55,475 nt of DNA from an uncultured Algibacter sp. GTDB taxonomy: Bacteria; Bacteroidota; Bacteroidia; Flavobacteriales; Flavobacteriaceae. The position numbers and the translations under genes are program-made. Where the stretch lies: the NCBI GenBank assembly GCA_938003745.1, contig CALKXS010000098.1:1-55475 (forward strand), written 5' to 3'. Below the pieces are notes generated by a model. That model saw nothing but the letters and a program-made list of their open reading frames with translations, was not told the origin of the DNA and did not search any database. Below, in pieces: positions 24,608-34,654 of this stretch; positions within the stretch are counted from its first letter, which is position 1, and every line of letters begins with the position of its first letter.

Positions 24608-25869
24608 TGAGTGCAGAAAGAAGAGAAATATTAGTGTATGCTCACTGGGTGGGTTTTAATGAGCCTACCCTAATGGGAATATTATATGCTTCTCTCAATA
24701 AAGGAAAAGAACTATTCTCATTTGAGTATAATGCAGAATGGTTAAAACTCAAAGAAGCTACAGCTATCGATCCAGATTTACAACTGTTTTCTGGACCACA
24801 ATATTTAAATGAAGATAAGTCCAATTTTGGCATTTTTCTAGACTCATCTCCAGATCGCTGGGGAAGATTATTAATGAGAAGAAAAGAAGCTGCATTAGCT
24901 AGAAAGGAAGAGCGTAAACCACGTAACCTTTTTGAGTCTGATTATGTTCTTGGTGTTTTTGATGCTAATAGAATGGGTGCACTACGTTTTAAAACAGCTG
25001 TAGATGGAGCATTTCTAGATGATAATGCACAAATGTCTGCTCCACCTTGGACAGCTCTAAGAGATTTAGAATATGCTAGTTTACAATTAGAACGAGATGA
25101 TGCACCAGATGATCCAGAGTATTTACAATGGTTAAATATGTTAATGGCTCCAGGTTCTTCTCTTGGTGGTGCTAGACCAAAAGCTAATGTTCAAGATACA
25201 GACGGTTCCTTATGGATAGCAAAGTTCCCTAGTGGTAATGATGATAAAGATATTGGTGCTTGGGAACAGCTTATATATGAAATAGCTATACAATGTGGTA
25301 TTGATATGTCCGAGTCCAGAATACAGAAATTCTCACACCATCAACATACGTTCATTACTAAACGTTTTGATAGAACTGCAGATGGACAACGTATTCATTT
25401 TGCTTCAGCTATGACCTTATTAGGCTATACAGACGGTGTAGACCATCAAGACGGCGTAAGCTATTTAGACCTTGTAGAGTTCTTGATGCAAAATGGCGCA
25501 AACATAGATGAAGACTTAGTAAAGTTATGGACTCGCGTGGTGTTTAATATTTGTGTGTCTAACACAGATGACCATTTGCGTAATCACGGATTTATATTAA
25601 CTGATGGTGGCTGGACACTTTCTCCTGCCTATGATATAAATCCAATAGAAGGTGGTAATGGTCTTAAATTGAATATAGATAGCGAGGATAACTCTCAAAA
25701 TTTAGAGTTAGCACTATCTGTAGCACCTTACTTTAGATTAGAGCCAGATGAGGCTCAATTAATTATTGATCATATCCTTGAGGTAGTTTCGAGCTGGAAA
25801 ATCCTTGCTAAAAAAATGGGTATATCGAGAGCAGAAATAGAAAGGATGGGTGGTTGTTTTATGGTGTAA
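24607..25869 (+). CDS. hipA: HipA-like serine/threonine kinase toxin
   Basis: A 420-aa HipA-family kinase; E. coli HipA phosphorylates glutamyl-tRNA synthetase and causes dormancy, but targets vary within the family. Visible features are the N-terminal HipA domain (LFSGPQYLNEDKSNFGIFLD, SPDRWGRLLM), the ATP-loop-like SSLGGARPKA near residue 185, the catalytic NTDDHLRNHGF near 318 and the metal-binding LSPAYDINP near 337. All key residues are present. It may also act against phage. It sits as cargo between the GT-B-like gene and the methylase gene. Confidence 0.9.
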   Translation: MSAERREILVYAHWVGFNEPTLMGILYASLNKGKELFSFEYNAEWLKLKEATAIDPDLQLFSGPQYLNEDKSNFGIFLDSSPDRWGRLLMRRKEAALARKEERKPRNLFESDYVLGVFDANRMGALRFKTAVDGAFLDDNAQMSAPPWTALRDLEYASLQLERDDAPDDPEYLQWLNMLMAPGSSLGGARPKANVQDTDGSLWIAKFPSGNDDKDIGAWEQLIYEIAIQCGIDMSESRIQKFSHHQHTFITKRFDRTADGQRIHFASAMTLLGYTDGVDHQDGVSYLDLVEFLMQNGANIDEDLVKLWTRVVFNICVSNTDDHLRNHGFILTDGGWTLSPAYDINPIEGGNGLKLNIDSEDNSQNLELALSVAPYFRLEPDEAQLIIDHILEVVSSWKILAKKMGISRAEIERMGGCFMV

Positions 25870-25876
25870 TAATAAT

Positions 25877-26830
25877 TTAAAGTAACATTTTCAGTTGATT
25901 GCCATTCTCTAAATAATTGTGCATTGTAAGGAAAGATTTTCCTAAATCATTTAAACCAAAAATTAATCTGTAAAAGTTTATTTCTCCTGCTCCGCCTTCA
26001 ATGTATCTAATTCTTGGTAACATTGAAATATATTCTTTCCAAGTTATTGAAGCTCCAATATATTGACGCTCTTCTGGATCCCATAAGCCATAATTAGAAT
26101 AGTAGTTATCGCTGTCGCTTACTTCATAATATTCTTCGTCAATTTCAAATTCTGCCCAAGGAAATAAAGTGTAAATATCTTGTTCGGGACTAAAATGAAC
26201 ATATCCACCTTCGATAAGTAATTTTTCTTCATTAATAATGTCATTAATTTTAATAACCTTAATACTAGTTCTGCCACTTGTTTTATTTGCCCATTGTTCT
26301 ATTTCTATTACAATTTGTTGTCCTTTTGAAACTCGTTCAATAAGCTTTCTATGTATGCCAAGACGTTGTAATCTTTGGAAATAGATTGGGAATTTATTCA
26401 TTTCCGAAATCTCTGTAATTGCTGTATGATTCAATGTTTGGTTAATTGGTATTTCTACTTTCCAGCCTTTTGATGTATTAGTGATTGTTTCGGATGTTAT
26501 TTTTTGCCAGATGGTACTATTATCATCAGGATTATGAAGAATTATAATTATTGGTAGAGAATGGTTTAGCCAATAATCCAGATGTGTTTGAGAACCTCTA
26601 TAAATTACATCTCCGTATCGGTCTGTTTTGAAATAACTATCTCCAGTTTTGATTTGAACGCCTAAGAGCTGCCCAGTCGGATGATCGTTTTTACATATTT
26701 CTACTTCCATATCAACACCCATATCAGATTCAAGTATTCGTCTAGTTATCCATCTAAAATCTTTAAGAAAAATACGTTCTACTTCATTTACACCTAGATG
26801 TTCTGTCGGACTAAATCTTTTTTTTGTCAT
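25877..26830 (-). CDS. DUF4365 domain protein, PD-(D/E)XK-like nuclease fold
   Basis: The first 150 of 317 residues match DUF4365: SDMGVDMEVEI (Asp40) followed by GVQIKTGDSYF (Gln59-x-Lys61), the core of a restriction-endonuclease-like active site, and a strand-rich tail ending SLPIIIILHNP. The C-terminal half is acidic, with clustered Tyr and Glu (EIDEEYYEVSDSDNYYSNYG), and unrecognised. It is convergent with hipA (7 bases apart) and has no partner gene of its own. Such genes are frequent in defence islands; a stand-alone anti-phage role is plausible but unproven. Confidence 0.65.
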   Translation of the reverse strand: MTKKRFSPTEHLGVNEVERIFLKDFRWITRRILESDMGVDMEVEICKNDHPTGQLLGVQIKTGDSYFKTDRYGDVIYRGSQTHLDYWLNHSLPIIIILHNPDDNSTIWQKITSETITNTSKGWKVEIPINQTLNHTAITEISEMNKFPIYFQRLQRLGIHRKLIERVSKGQQIVIEIEQWANKTSGRTSIKVIKINDIINEEKLLIEGGYVHFSPEQDIYTLFPWAEFEIDEEYYEVSDSDNYYSNYGLWDPEERQYIGASITWKEYISMLPRIRYIEGGAGEINFYRLIFGLNDLGKSFLTMHNYLENGNQLKMLL

Positions 26831-27105
26831 TTTATTCCATTCAAATTTCTTAAAGGTAATTAAGCTAAGTATTCAAATCAAATATTTCGTCTACTGCTCA
26901 TAATTTCAGATACTATTTACCCCACTCATAAATTCAAAACCCTTACCATTACTGCAATTCCCCATTTCAACATAATTTCAAAATAATCCCAACGTACCGA
27001 AGTACATTTCCGTAAGGTCAATCGCGCGCCTCTCAAATCTATATTTATCCTAAATCAAATAGAAAACGACCTTCCTAAGGAAGTAGTTTTTGAGGTTAAG
27101 GACAA
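26831..27105. other. Intergenic control region between the DUF4365 gene and the methylase gene
   Basis: No ORF is supported in these 275 bases. CTTCCTAAGGAAG (arms CTTCCT / AGGAAG) lies about 30 bases upstream of the ATG at 27106 and could be an operator or leader hairpin. TATATTTA near 27040 is one mismatch from a -7 box. Confidence 0.35.
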
Positions 27106-29766
27106 ATGGAACTATCAATTACACATAATGAAAACAAGAAAGGAATAGAGCTTCTCTTTAGCGAGGATTTACCTGAAAAGTTAATAACCTTCCTGAGAGA
27201 ACTGGGCTTTAAGGAGTCATTAAAGGATAAAAATACGTGGTATGCAGATGCACATCCAGCCTACAAAAGTTTTGCTACTTCCTTAAGAGATGCGTTTTCT
27301 CGTGGCGAAGATTGGGAAACCGTTTCGGTGTATCCATCGTTTCAACCTTCCTTAGAAAATATTGATAAAAGCAAATTCAGTTTTGTTTCTATTTCATATC
27401 GCGGTGCCGAAAAAGCCGAAACTAAAGACTATGTTTTATTCGATCCCTATAAGAAGGTCGCTAAAGAAATTGCAAATCAATATGCCATTACCAAGTATGG
27501 TGATGACTTGCAAAACATAGAAGTCTCTCCCAGAAACTATAAGCGTAAAGCCCGCATTCTATATGACAATGGGCAAATTATAAATCGTATTAAGGTGGAT
27601 GAGAAAACGGAAAAAGAAAACGAACCTGCTAAAGAAGTAGAAAACGAACTTCCTATAGAAGATAGCAAAACTAAAACCGAAGAACCTACTGAAGAAGTTG
27701 CTACAAAAAGTGACTCTGGTTACAGAACCGATAAAGAGCGTCAGATTTCTACTCGTGAGATTTTAAATGAAGTAATTGGCAAGCTTGCAATTTTAGAAGA
27801 CAGACTTGAAGGCGAAGATGAAACCATTATAGCCACCACTATTTTAGATTTAGAAGATGCTGCGCAGCAATCCAGTAATCTCCGTTTTAAAAACGAACTT
27901 CTAAAAGCGCTTCAAAATTTTAAAGATTGGCTTTTTGATTTAACTTTTTCCACACGCACTATGGCGTTAATGGAAATCAATCGCTTGAATCAATCACTCG
28001 AATTACCATTTTTTTATCTCAAAGAAGATGTTCCTAAAACGCTATCCGTACCAAAAGATATTTTTAATCGAGATCATATCGTTCCTAACGTTTTGGTTCC
28101 AACCAAAGCTGGCGAACCTTTCCAATCTGGCGGACTTAATTTGAGTGACGCCAATTTTATGAGAATGAAGTTTAAGCGACTTTACAACATCACAGATGAG
28201 ACTATTGATCAGGTCTCGGGATTAGATTTATTCCGCCTGTCACAAATGGCACACCCTAATGATTATGGAATAAGCGTCAATCGTTCTACCGTACTTCGCG
28301 AGTGGGAAAGTCGAGGTCGTGAGGCGTTTGAAGAAATCGGTTATCCCACAGATTTGGATTATCCTTTTGTAAACGTTCACGCTGGCTATAGAAGTGTATC
28401 GTCTCTCGCTTCTCAAATAGGCGCTTATGATAATAGACATCAGTGGTGGTCTGCGGTAGAACACTCCAGACCCATTGCCGATTTAGAAAAAGGAGTTGTT
28501 ATTATTGACGACTTGCTTTTGGAGCTTGAAGAGGATAAATCAGAATTTATAAATCCAAAAACTAATAAGCCTAAATCTGATAAATTTTCTAAAGAAAGTA
28601 TTAGTGATATTGAATGGGCTATGAGTCGTTTGGAACGCTCGAAGGAAGTCATTTATACCTATCAAGACAAAGTAGCTAAGCCTAAAGAATCCCTTCCTGA
28701 ATCCAAACCTAAAAAAGAAGAGAAGCAAGAGCCTAACGACTACATAGATAAAGTCATAGCAATTATTCATATCGCTTTCGCGAAAGCGGAACGTCTATCC
28801 AAAAAGAAAATTGAAAAGCTCAAAGAAGAAACCAATGCTCCAACGATGGGCGCACTTTGGGAAGCGGTAGAACTGAGTTGGTTATTGTGGTACAAAATGC
28901 TCTACAGAGAACCTATCCCTTTTGAAGCACGACTCAAAAAGATGGTGTTGTTTTGGAACAACGTACAACCTACTTATGCCTATTCAGACAGTAGCAAAGA
29001 ACTCTATAAGCAATATTCCACACCTTGTCCCATTGGAGCCATCGTTGCGCAATACACAGGAATGGACGAAGCTGAATTTATCTTTGAACCCAGCGCTGGA
29101 AACGGATTATTACTTGTAGGAGCCAATCCCAGAATTACACACGTAAACGAGATCGACAAAAGTCGAAAGCAATCTTTAGAGCATCAAGGATTTGGCAGAA
29201 TTACATCAGACAACGCTGCGCAACCTTTCCCTGAAATGATGCACAAAGTTCACGATGTGGTGGTCACTAATCCGCCATTTGCGAGTTGGGATGATACGAA
29301 GTTTGATAAAGAACGAATCATTCAGAAATATTTCAATAAGCATCGTGGATTGGCAAATCATATTCGCCTAGAACATTTGATGGCTGGTCTCGCATTGTAC
29401 ACAATGAAAGATGATGGTAAAGCAGCGATTATCATAATGGGTCACGTCTATTTTGGAGACGATGGTCTTTTTGCAAAATACCGTCCGTTTTTCAATTGGT
29501 TGTATCGTCATTACAAGGTGGACGATGTTATCAATATGAATAGTTACAAGCTTTATAACAAACAAGGTGCAGTTACCAAAACGATGCTCATTCTCATAGG
29601 CGGTCGTAAATCTAAACCATCTGGAGTAGCACCAAATAAAACAGAACAACCACATTTAGAAGATATGGTAGAAACCTTTGAAGATCTTTGGATACAAACC
29701 AAGTCACACATCAAACTAAATATCGACACCATCTTAACACAGCTTAAAACCGCACGCACAAAATGA
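27106..29766 (+). CDS. N6-adenine methylase-like protein, 886 aa
   Basis: SAM-binding motif I appears as FIFEPSAGNGLLLVGA near residue 660 and the catalytic motif IV as VVVTNPPFASW near 722, so an adenine-N6 type methylase fold is present in the C-terminal third. The first 650 residues are unlike ordinary methylases: a domain with DYVLFDPYKKVAKEIANQYA, a Glu/Lys-rich linker, and a helical region before the methylase. It heads a coupled set with the 141-aa protein and the Strawberry-notch-like helicase. The methylase/helicase pairing recalls DarB-like antirestriction proteins of phage P1, an analogy only. The stop overlaps the next ATG by four bases. Confidence 0.75.
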   Translation: MELSITHNENKKGIELLFSEDLPEKLITFLRELGFKESLKDKNTWYADAHPAYKSFATSLRDAFSRGEDWETVSVYPSFQPSLENIDKSKFSFVSISYRGAEKAETKDYVLFDPYKKVAKEIANQYAITKYGDDLQNIEVSPRNYKRKARILYDNGQIINRIKVDEKTEKENEPAKEVENELPIEDSKTKTEEPTEEVATKSDSGYRTDKERQISTREILNEVIGKLAILEDRLEGEDETIIATTILDLEDAAQQSSNLRFKNELLKALQNFKDWLFDLTFSTRTMALMEINRLNQSLELPFFYLKEDVPKTLSVPKDIFNRDHIVPNVLVPTKAGEPFQSGGLNLSDANFMRMKFKRLYNITDETIDQVSGLDLFRLSQMAHPNDYGISVNRSTVLREWESRGREAFEEIGYPTDLDYPFVNVHAGYRSVSSLASQIGAYDNRHQWWSAVEHSRPIADLEKGVVIIDDLLLELEEDKSEFINPKTNKPKSDKFSKESISDIEWAMSRLERSKEVIYTYQDKVAKPKESLPESKPKKEEKQEPNDYIDKVIAIIHIAFAKAERLSKKKIEKLKEETNAPTMGALWEAVELSWLLWYKMLYREPIPFEARLKKMVLFWNNVQPTYAYSDSSKELYKQYSTPCPIGAIVAQYTGMDEAEFIFEPSAGNGLLLVGANPRITHVNEIDKSRKQSLEHQGFGRITSDNAAQPFPEMMHKVHDVVVTNPPFASWDDTKFDKERIIQKYFNKHRGLANHIRLEHLMAGLALYTMKDDGKAAIIIMGHVYFGDDGLFAKYRPFFNWLYRHYKVDDVINMNSYKLYNKQGAVTKTMLILIGGRKSKPSGVAPNKTEQPHLEDMVETFEDLWIQTKSHIKLNIDTILTQLKTARTK
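28774..28787. repeat. Palindrome GCTTTCGCGAAAGC, exact copy 2
   Basis: Exact, extended by one C/G pair to a 16-bp palindrome at 28773-28788, inside the methylase gene. Confidence 0.9.
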
Positions 29767-30188
29767 TCTATTTCAATAATCAACTAATGCCAAATGATAC
29801 GAGCGCTAAGCTCTATATGGTTACAAATACTAAATCTTTTGAGCGCTATGAAGATCACGAAGCAGCACTCTACATTCAATTACATCAACTGGTGGAGCAC
29901 GCTTTCGCGAAAGGTGAAAACCCAATTGCTCTTATTGAGGATTATCTGGAGCTGGTCTATACCGAAGGGAAAACGGTAGCAGAAATTGCAGACTTCTTAG
30001 CTAATACAGACAAGATGCAACTCGCACTTTGGACACTAAAAGAAAGTTGGGATAAGATGGATGATAGCGCACCTCAAGATTCTCTGCTTTATGGAAGTGG
30101 AATGGAAAAAGAAGAAGCCATTCAACTGTATTCAGAAATCACATTACGAACCTATTTAGAGGCATTAGCCCAACATAAGAATGAGTAA
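29763..30188 (+). CDS. Hypothetical protein, 141 aa, between methylase and helicase
   Basis: Acidic, mostly helical cytoplasmic protein (VEHAFAKGENPIALIEDYLE; EEAIQLYSEITLRTYLEALA). It overlaps the preceding gene by four bases and the helicase gene by eight, so it should be made in fixed proportion with both and may be a bridging subunit. The family was not recognised. Confidence 0.65.
   Translation: MIYFNNQLMPNDTSAKLYMVTNTKSFERYEDHEAALYIQLHQLVEHAFAKGENPIALIEDYLELVYTEGKTVAEIADFLANTDKMQLALWTLKESWDKMDDSAPQDSLLYGSGMEKEEAIQLYSEITLRTYLEALAQHKNE
29901..29914. repeat. Near copy of the palindrome (13/14)
   Basis: GCTTTCGCGAAAGG inside the 141-aa gene. Confidence 0.7.
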
Positions 30189-33100
30189 TCAAGAATTAGA
30201 AATAGAACAGGCAGACTTCAAACAAGATGCCGAAGAAGTTGCAAAACTGGCCACACAAGAAAGTGCTTTAGTGGAATATGTCCCTAAGTCAAAAGCGCCA
30301 TACAGAATGAACACGCTCATTCCGCGCAATATGGCTTTTGAGGTTCAAAAGTCGCTGAACAGTATTGTGAAGTCAAAAGGCAATATTGACAACTATGTGC
30401 GAAATCAGCTGAAGTACGAATCCACTAAGCAATTGTGGAGTGGATTAGGTGCAGAACAAGTAGATGCGGTTGGTTTATATCTCAAACAATTTGAGAATGA
30501 GCAAGGCATTATCATAGCAGATCAGACAGGAATAGGAAAAGGTCGGCAGGCTGCTGCGGTGATACGACACGCAGTTATGAACGATTATATTCCTGTCTTT
30601 TTTACCAAAAAACCAGACTTGTTTACAGATATGTATCGCGATTTAAAGGCTATAGGTTTTGAGAACATTAGACCCTTTATTGTGAACACTGATACCAATG
30701 CAAAGATTAAGGATGCAGACGGCAATGTGATTTTCAGTCCGCTTAGTAGTTCCGCTCAAGCGGACTTGATTTCAAACGAAATTGAATTCCCTACGGAAAG
30801 TCCAGAGTCTATAGACTACCACAAAAAGATTGGTAAGAAATTGCCAGATCCAGACAAAGTACCAACGATTAAAATACCGCTCACATTAGACCACTTACCA
30901 TTGGGTTACGATATGATTTTCGCAACTTATTCTCAGGTGCAATCTGCACATCCATACAAGCGTATGTGGATTGAGAAAATGGTAACGAATGGAATTGACG
31001 GAAGTAAAAAATATAAGAAACTCATTTTCATTCTCGATGAGTCGCATATGGCTGGTGGTTTCGATTCCATCATTGGTACCTGGATGCGTCAAGTATTACC
31101 TGAAACGAAAGCCTGTTGCTTTTTGAGTGCTACGTTTGCAAAATATCCAGAAGTGATGCCTTTCTATGCTAAGAAAACCGCCATTGCTGAAACTGGATTA
31201 ACCGATTCCAACTTTGTCCGCTCTATGACAAGTGGCGGATTGGCGCTACAAGAGATTGTAGCCTCTAATCTTTCAGAAAGTGGTCAATTGATAAGACGTC
31301 AGCGTTCTAACGAAGGGATTAATGTCGATTACATCACACTCGATGCAGAACCGCAGCGCAGTAAAAGTCGTGAGAGCGTTAATCGTATCATTAGTTTAAT
31401 GAACGATGTAGTGGCTTTTGAACAGGAATTTGTTGCGCCATTACTGGCAGATGTTCACGCTTCCGCGAAAGCGCAAGGCGAGCATATGTCTTCTAAACCA
31501 AGAGGTCTTGGCGTAAAACAATCGCCTTACTTCTCTCGAGTGTTCAACATCATTGACCAAATGCTGTTTGCTTTAAAGGTTAAAGATGTAGTAGCACATA
31601 CTATCAAATTACTGAAGGAAGATAAAAAAGTAGTGATTGCTTTTAAGTCCACAATGGGTGCATTCTTGAAAGATTTAAACTTGGTAAGTGGCGATTTGAT
31701 TCCAAAAGAACAACTGGACTTTGTTAGGACCTTAGTCAAAGGACTCGATGGAATCTTCAACTATAATTATGTGGCAATTGATGGAGAAAAAACCAGAGAG
31801 CGCATTCAGTTAGAAGAATTACCTCAAAATGGCATTGAGAAATACAACGACATCAAAAAGCGAATGCTATTAGAGAGTTCAGGACTTTCTATTTCGCCTA
31901 TTGACGAGTTGATTCATTTATTACAGACCGAAAAGAAACCCAAGCATTTAGGCGGTCATTCTGATATGTTTTTCAAAGTTGCCGAAGTGACAGGTCGTAA
32001 TCAACGTATCGATTTAACGGATGATGAAGCGGTTGTAGAATCTTTCCGAAGCAATACTGAACGCTCTTTTAGAATGTTCAATAGTGGCGATTATGACGTG
32101 CTACTTATCAATCAAAGTGGTAGTACGGGATCTTCTGCGCACGCGAGTAAAGATTTTAAAGACCAACGCCAGCGTGCGATGATTGTGCATCAGTTTGAAT
32201 TGGATATCAATACCGAAGTTCAAAAACGTGGACGTATCAATCGTACTGGCCAAGTGAACTTGCCAGAGTACTATTACATCACAAGTGATATTCCTACGGA
32301 AAAGCGTTTGATGACAATGCTTAAAGCGAAATTAAAATCGCTGGATGCAAATACCACAGGTTCTCAAAAAACCAATGACGACACCTTAAAAAGTGCCGAC
32401 TTTTTAAACAAATACGGAGACATTGCTGCGTGGAATTGGGTCGATGAAAATCAGGAAATGATGGAGCAATTGGGTTATCCTACCTATCAAAAAAAAACAG
32501 ATAAGCGAGGATTCATTTCTTATGAACGTAATGGTTTTAAAGAAGGTGCTATTCGTCAATTAACAGGAAGAGCTGGACTGTTAATAGTCGAAGATCAGGA
32601 CGCTTTGTACGATGATTTATTAGAACGTTATGACCATCAAATCAAGTTAGAAAAACAACAAGGAACCTATGATCTGGAGACTGAATTCTTGCCACTTGAT
32701 GCTGAAGTAAAAAAACGTTTCTTATTTCAAAAAGGTCAAGGTGGTCGCACACCATTTGGAAAGGACACCGTTCGAGATATTACCATCGTCAATAACTTGA
32801 AACGACCTTTTACCAAACAAGATATTGATGAGCGTATTCAGGATGCACTCGATGGCGAGAAGCCAGTTCAAGTACGGTTAAAATTAGAAGATAAAATAAA
32901 TGAGGCTTATCCTAAATTGTTAGAAGACCGAAAAGCAAAGCGCTTTAAAGTCATTGAAAAGCTTAAAGAAGATCGCGAATTACTACCACAACGCGGAAGT
33001 GGCGAAACTGAAGAAGAAAACGAAAAGGTTCTATCGGACTGGAACAAACTGGAAGCGCTTATCAATCAAAAAACTTCACAGCTCGCTACCTATATCGCTG

Positions 33101-34440
33101 GCTTAGAAAATATTCAAGGTATCATTCTGCGCTACATCAATATGTGGAATATTGGTGATGTGATTCGTGTACCGTTTATTGGTACAACCATCAAACCATC
33201 TTGGGGAATCTTCTTAGGAGTGAGTATTGGGAAGTCAGGAAAGAACCCATATACATTGAGTAATATCAGTTTAAAATTTGGCGTTACGGATTCCCGTAAG
33301 ATTTTAACCTACAGTTTACAGCCTGCCGAACAAAGTTTCATTAGCCAGGTGTTTACAGAAAGTCGTGGTATTACTGATGACGACGTGCAAATGGTTAATC
33401 TGGAATGGAATGAACTCATTAAAAAGGCTTCCTCTAAAAGAGAACGTCGTCATATTTTGACAGAAAATATCGTAGGAGCGTCAGGTCAAATAGGAACACA
33501 AAACAAATTGATTAAATACAATACCAAAGAGGGAACCATTAAAAATGGAATCCTATTGCATCGGGACTTTGGTAAAGAAGGCGAAGCAGATTCTGCATTG
33601 CTTCCAGCTTCAGAAGCGTATCCTATCATTAGTAAATTGGAATTGGATGACTTCTTTGCAGACCACAAGTTGAGTTTTCGCGCAAAGCGGATAAGTGATA
33701 ATTACTACCAAGTTTATCTTGACAAAAGAGACTTATATCCAGCAGTTATTGATGAAAAGTTACGCTCGCTATTGAGACGCGAATCTGGACAATCTCAAGA
33801 TGAATTACCAGACTTTGTGCAAAATGCTGGCGATATGACTGGTGCTTTACATTTAGAAAACTTGCAACCGTTTTTAAATCGACTGGATGCTTTTCAAGTG
33901 CAGTATATGGGTAAAGCACGTGAGCTTGAAGATTGGGAAATTGAAAATGAAACCGATTGGAAAGCACAAACCAAACAGAAAAAAGGAATCTTCAAGTATC
34001 AATTAGGTCGTGCGTATGGCCAAGGAAGTAATCCTACCATTGGTTTTGTGAGTTATGAAGAACCGACTGCAGATTATGAGTTTGGACTTGTGATTTACAA
34101 CCGTCCACTAACGGATAAGGAGAAATACAACTACTCACTGATTCCGATATTTAAGAACGTTGAGGAACCTTATCAAGATTGGAAAACAACTATTCTTCAG
34201 ACAGGAATTAAAGATGACTTCAACGCTATTATTGAAGAAGTGAGAAATTTGCCATTGCACGAAGCAATTGAAGCAATGGGTTATTTTATTTTGAATAATC
34301 TACACGAAGACGGTAATGCCGAATTTGTCTTTGGACACTATACTGCCCAAGATTTAGGTCGTGTGTTTTATGAAGATACCATCGCTCAAATCGCGTCTAT
34401 CGATGAATTAATTAATCAACTACAAATTGCTCTGAAATAG
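30181..34440 (+). CDS. Strawberry-notch-like SF2 helicase, 1,419 aa
   Basis: A very large ATPase. The helicase core has motif I ADQTGIGKGRQAAA near residue 113, a DEAD-box-like ILDESHMAGG near 284, SATFAKYP as motif III, and the Strawberry-notch C-terminal part with LINQSGSTGSSAHAS, then QKRGRINRTGQ as motif VI near 682. This GIGKGRQ / GSTGSSAHAS combination is typical of the SNO family found in bacterial mobile elements and phages. About 700 further C-terminal residues are unassigned. Co-transcribed with the methylase-like gene; the two likely act on the same DNA. Confidence 0.85.
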   Translation: MSNQELEIEQADFKQDAEEVAKLATQESALVEYVPKSKAPYRMNTLIPRNMAFEVQKSLNSIVKSKGNIDNYVRNQLKYESTKQLWSGLGAEQVDAVGLYLKQFENEQGIIIADQTGIGKGRQAAAVIRHAVMNDYIPVFFTKKPDLFTDMYRDLKAIGFENIRPFIVNTDTNAKIKDADGNVIFSPLSSSAQADLISNEIEFPTESPESIDYHKKIGKKLPDPDKVPTIKIPLTLDHLPLGYDMIFATYSQVQSAHPYKRMWIEKMVTNGIDGSKKYKKLIFILDESHMAGGFDSIIGTWMRQVLPETKACCFLSATFAKYPEVMPFYAKKTAIAETGLTDSNFVRSMTSGGLALQEIVASNLSESGQLIRRQRSNEGINVDYITLDAEPQRSKSRESVNRIISLMNDVVAFEQEFVAPLLADVHASAKAQGEHMSSKPRGLGVKQSPYFSRVFNIIDQMLFALKVKDVVAHTIKLLKEDKKVVIAFKSTMGAFLKDLNLVSGDLIPKEQLDFVRTLVKGLDGIFNYNYVAIDGEKTRERIQLEELPQNGIEKYNDIKKRMLLESSGLSISPIDELIHLLQTEKKPKHLGGHSDMFFKVAEVTGRNQRIDLTDDEAVVESFRSNTERSFRMFNSGDYDVLLINQSGSTGSSAHASKDFKDQRQRAMIVHQFELDINTEVQKRGRINRTGQVNLPEYYYITSDIPTEKRLMTMLKAKLKSLDANTTGSQKTNDDTLKSADFLNKYGDIAAWNWVDENQEMMEQLGYPTYQKKTDKRGFISYERNGFKEGAIRQLTGRAGLLIVEDQDALYDDLLERYDHQIKLEKQQGTYDLETEFLPLDAEVKKRFLFQKGQGGRTPFGKDTVRDITIVNNLKRPFTKQDIDERIQDALDGEKPVQVRLKLEDKINEAYPKLLEDRKAKRFKVIEKLKEDRELLPQRGSGETEEENEKVLSDWNKLEALINQKTSQLATYIAGLENIQGIILRYINMWNIGDVIRVPFIGTTIKPSWGIFLGVSIGKSGKNPYTLSNISLKFGVTDSRKILTYSLQPAEQSFISQVFTESRGITDDDVQMVNLEWNELIKKASSKRERRHILTENIVGASGQIGTQNKLIKYNTKEGTIKNGILLHRDFGKEGEADSALLPASEAYPIISKLELDDFFADHKLSFRAKRISDNYYQVYLDKRDLYPAVIDEKLRSLLRRESGQSQDELPDFVQNAGDMTGALHLENLQPFLNRLDAFQVQYMGKARELEDWEIENETDWKAQTKQKKGIFKYQLGRAYGQGSNPTIGFVSYEEPTADYEFGLVIYNRPLTDKEKYNYSLIPIFKNVEEPYQDWKTTILQTGIKDDFNAIIEEVRNLPLHEAIEAMGYFILNNLHEDGNAEFVFGHYTAQDLGRVFYEDTIAQIASIDELINQLQIALK
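31459..31472. repeat. Near copy of the palindrome (13/14)
   Basis: GCTTCCGCGAAAGC inside the helicase gene. Confidence 0.7.
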
Positions 34441-34652
34441 ATGAAAGTCAACCCTAACAAAATGTATCTCGTTTACACACCTTTCTACAGAAGTCGCAAG
34501 GGATATTTGATGGCAAGCCAACTACAATGCAGGAATTAAAAAATAAATTTAAGCGAGGTATGGATGCGGATGTAATTGATGGTATTTATTCCACTAAAAA
34601 AGAAGCGAACGAAGCTGCTAATAAGCTCTTCAAAAAAGCAAAAAGAAATTAA
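34441..34652 (+). pseudogene. Small protein of about 70 aa broken by a one-base deletion
   Basis: ATG at 34441, directly after the helicase stop, reads MKVNPNKMYLVYTPFYRSRKG and then stops at 34539. One missing G in the GGG at 34500-34502 would restore IFDGKPTTMQELKNKFKRG and DGIYSTKKEANEAANKLFKK, ending at the TAA at 34650-34652, two bases before the next ATG. The seamless fit between neighbours argues that this is a real gene with one indel or a sequence error. The second piece can also start at an internal ATG. Family not recognised. Confidence 0.65.
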
Positions 34653-34654
34653 TA

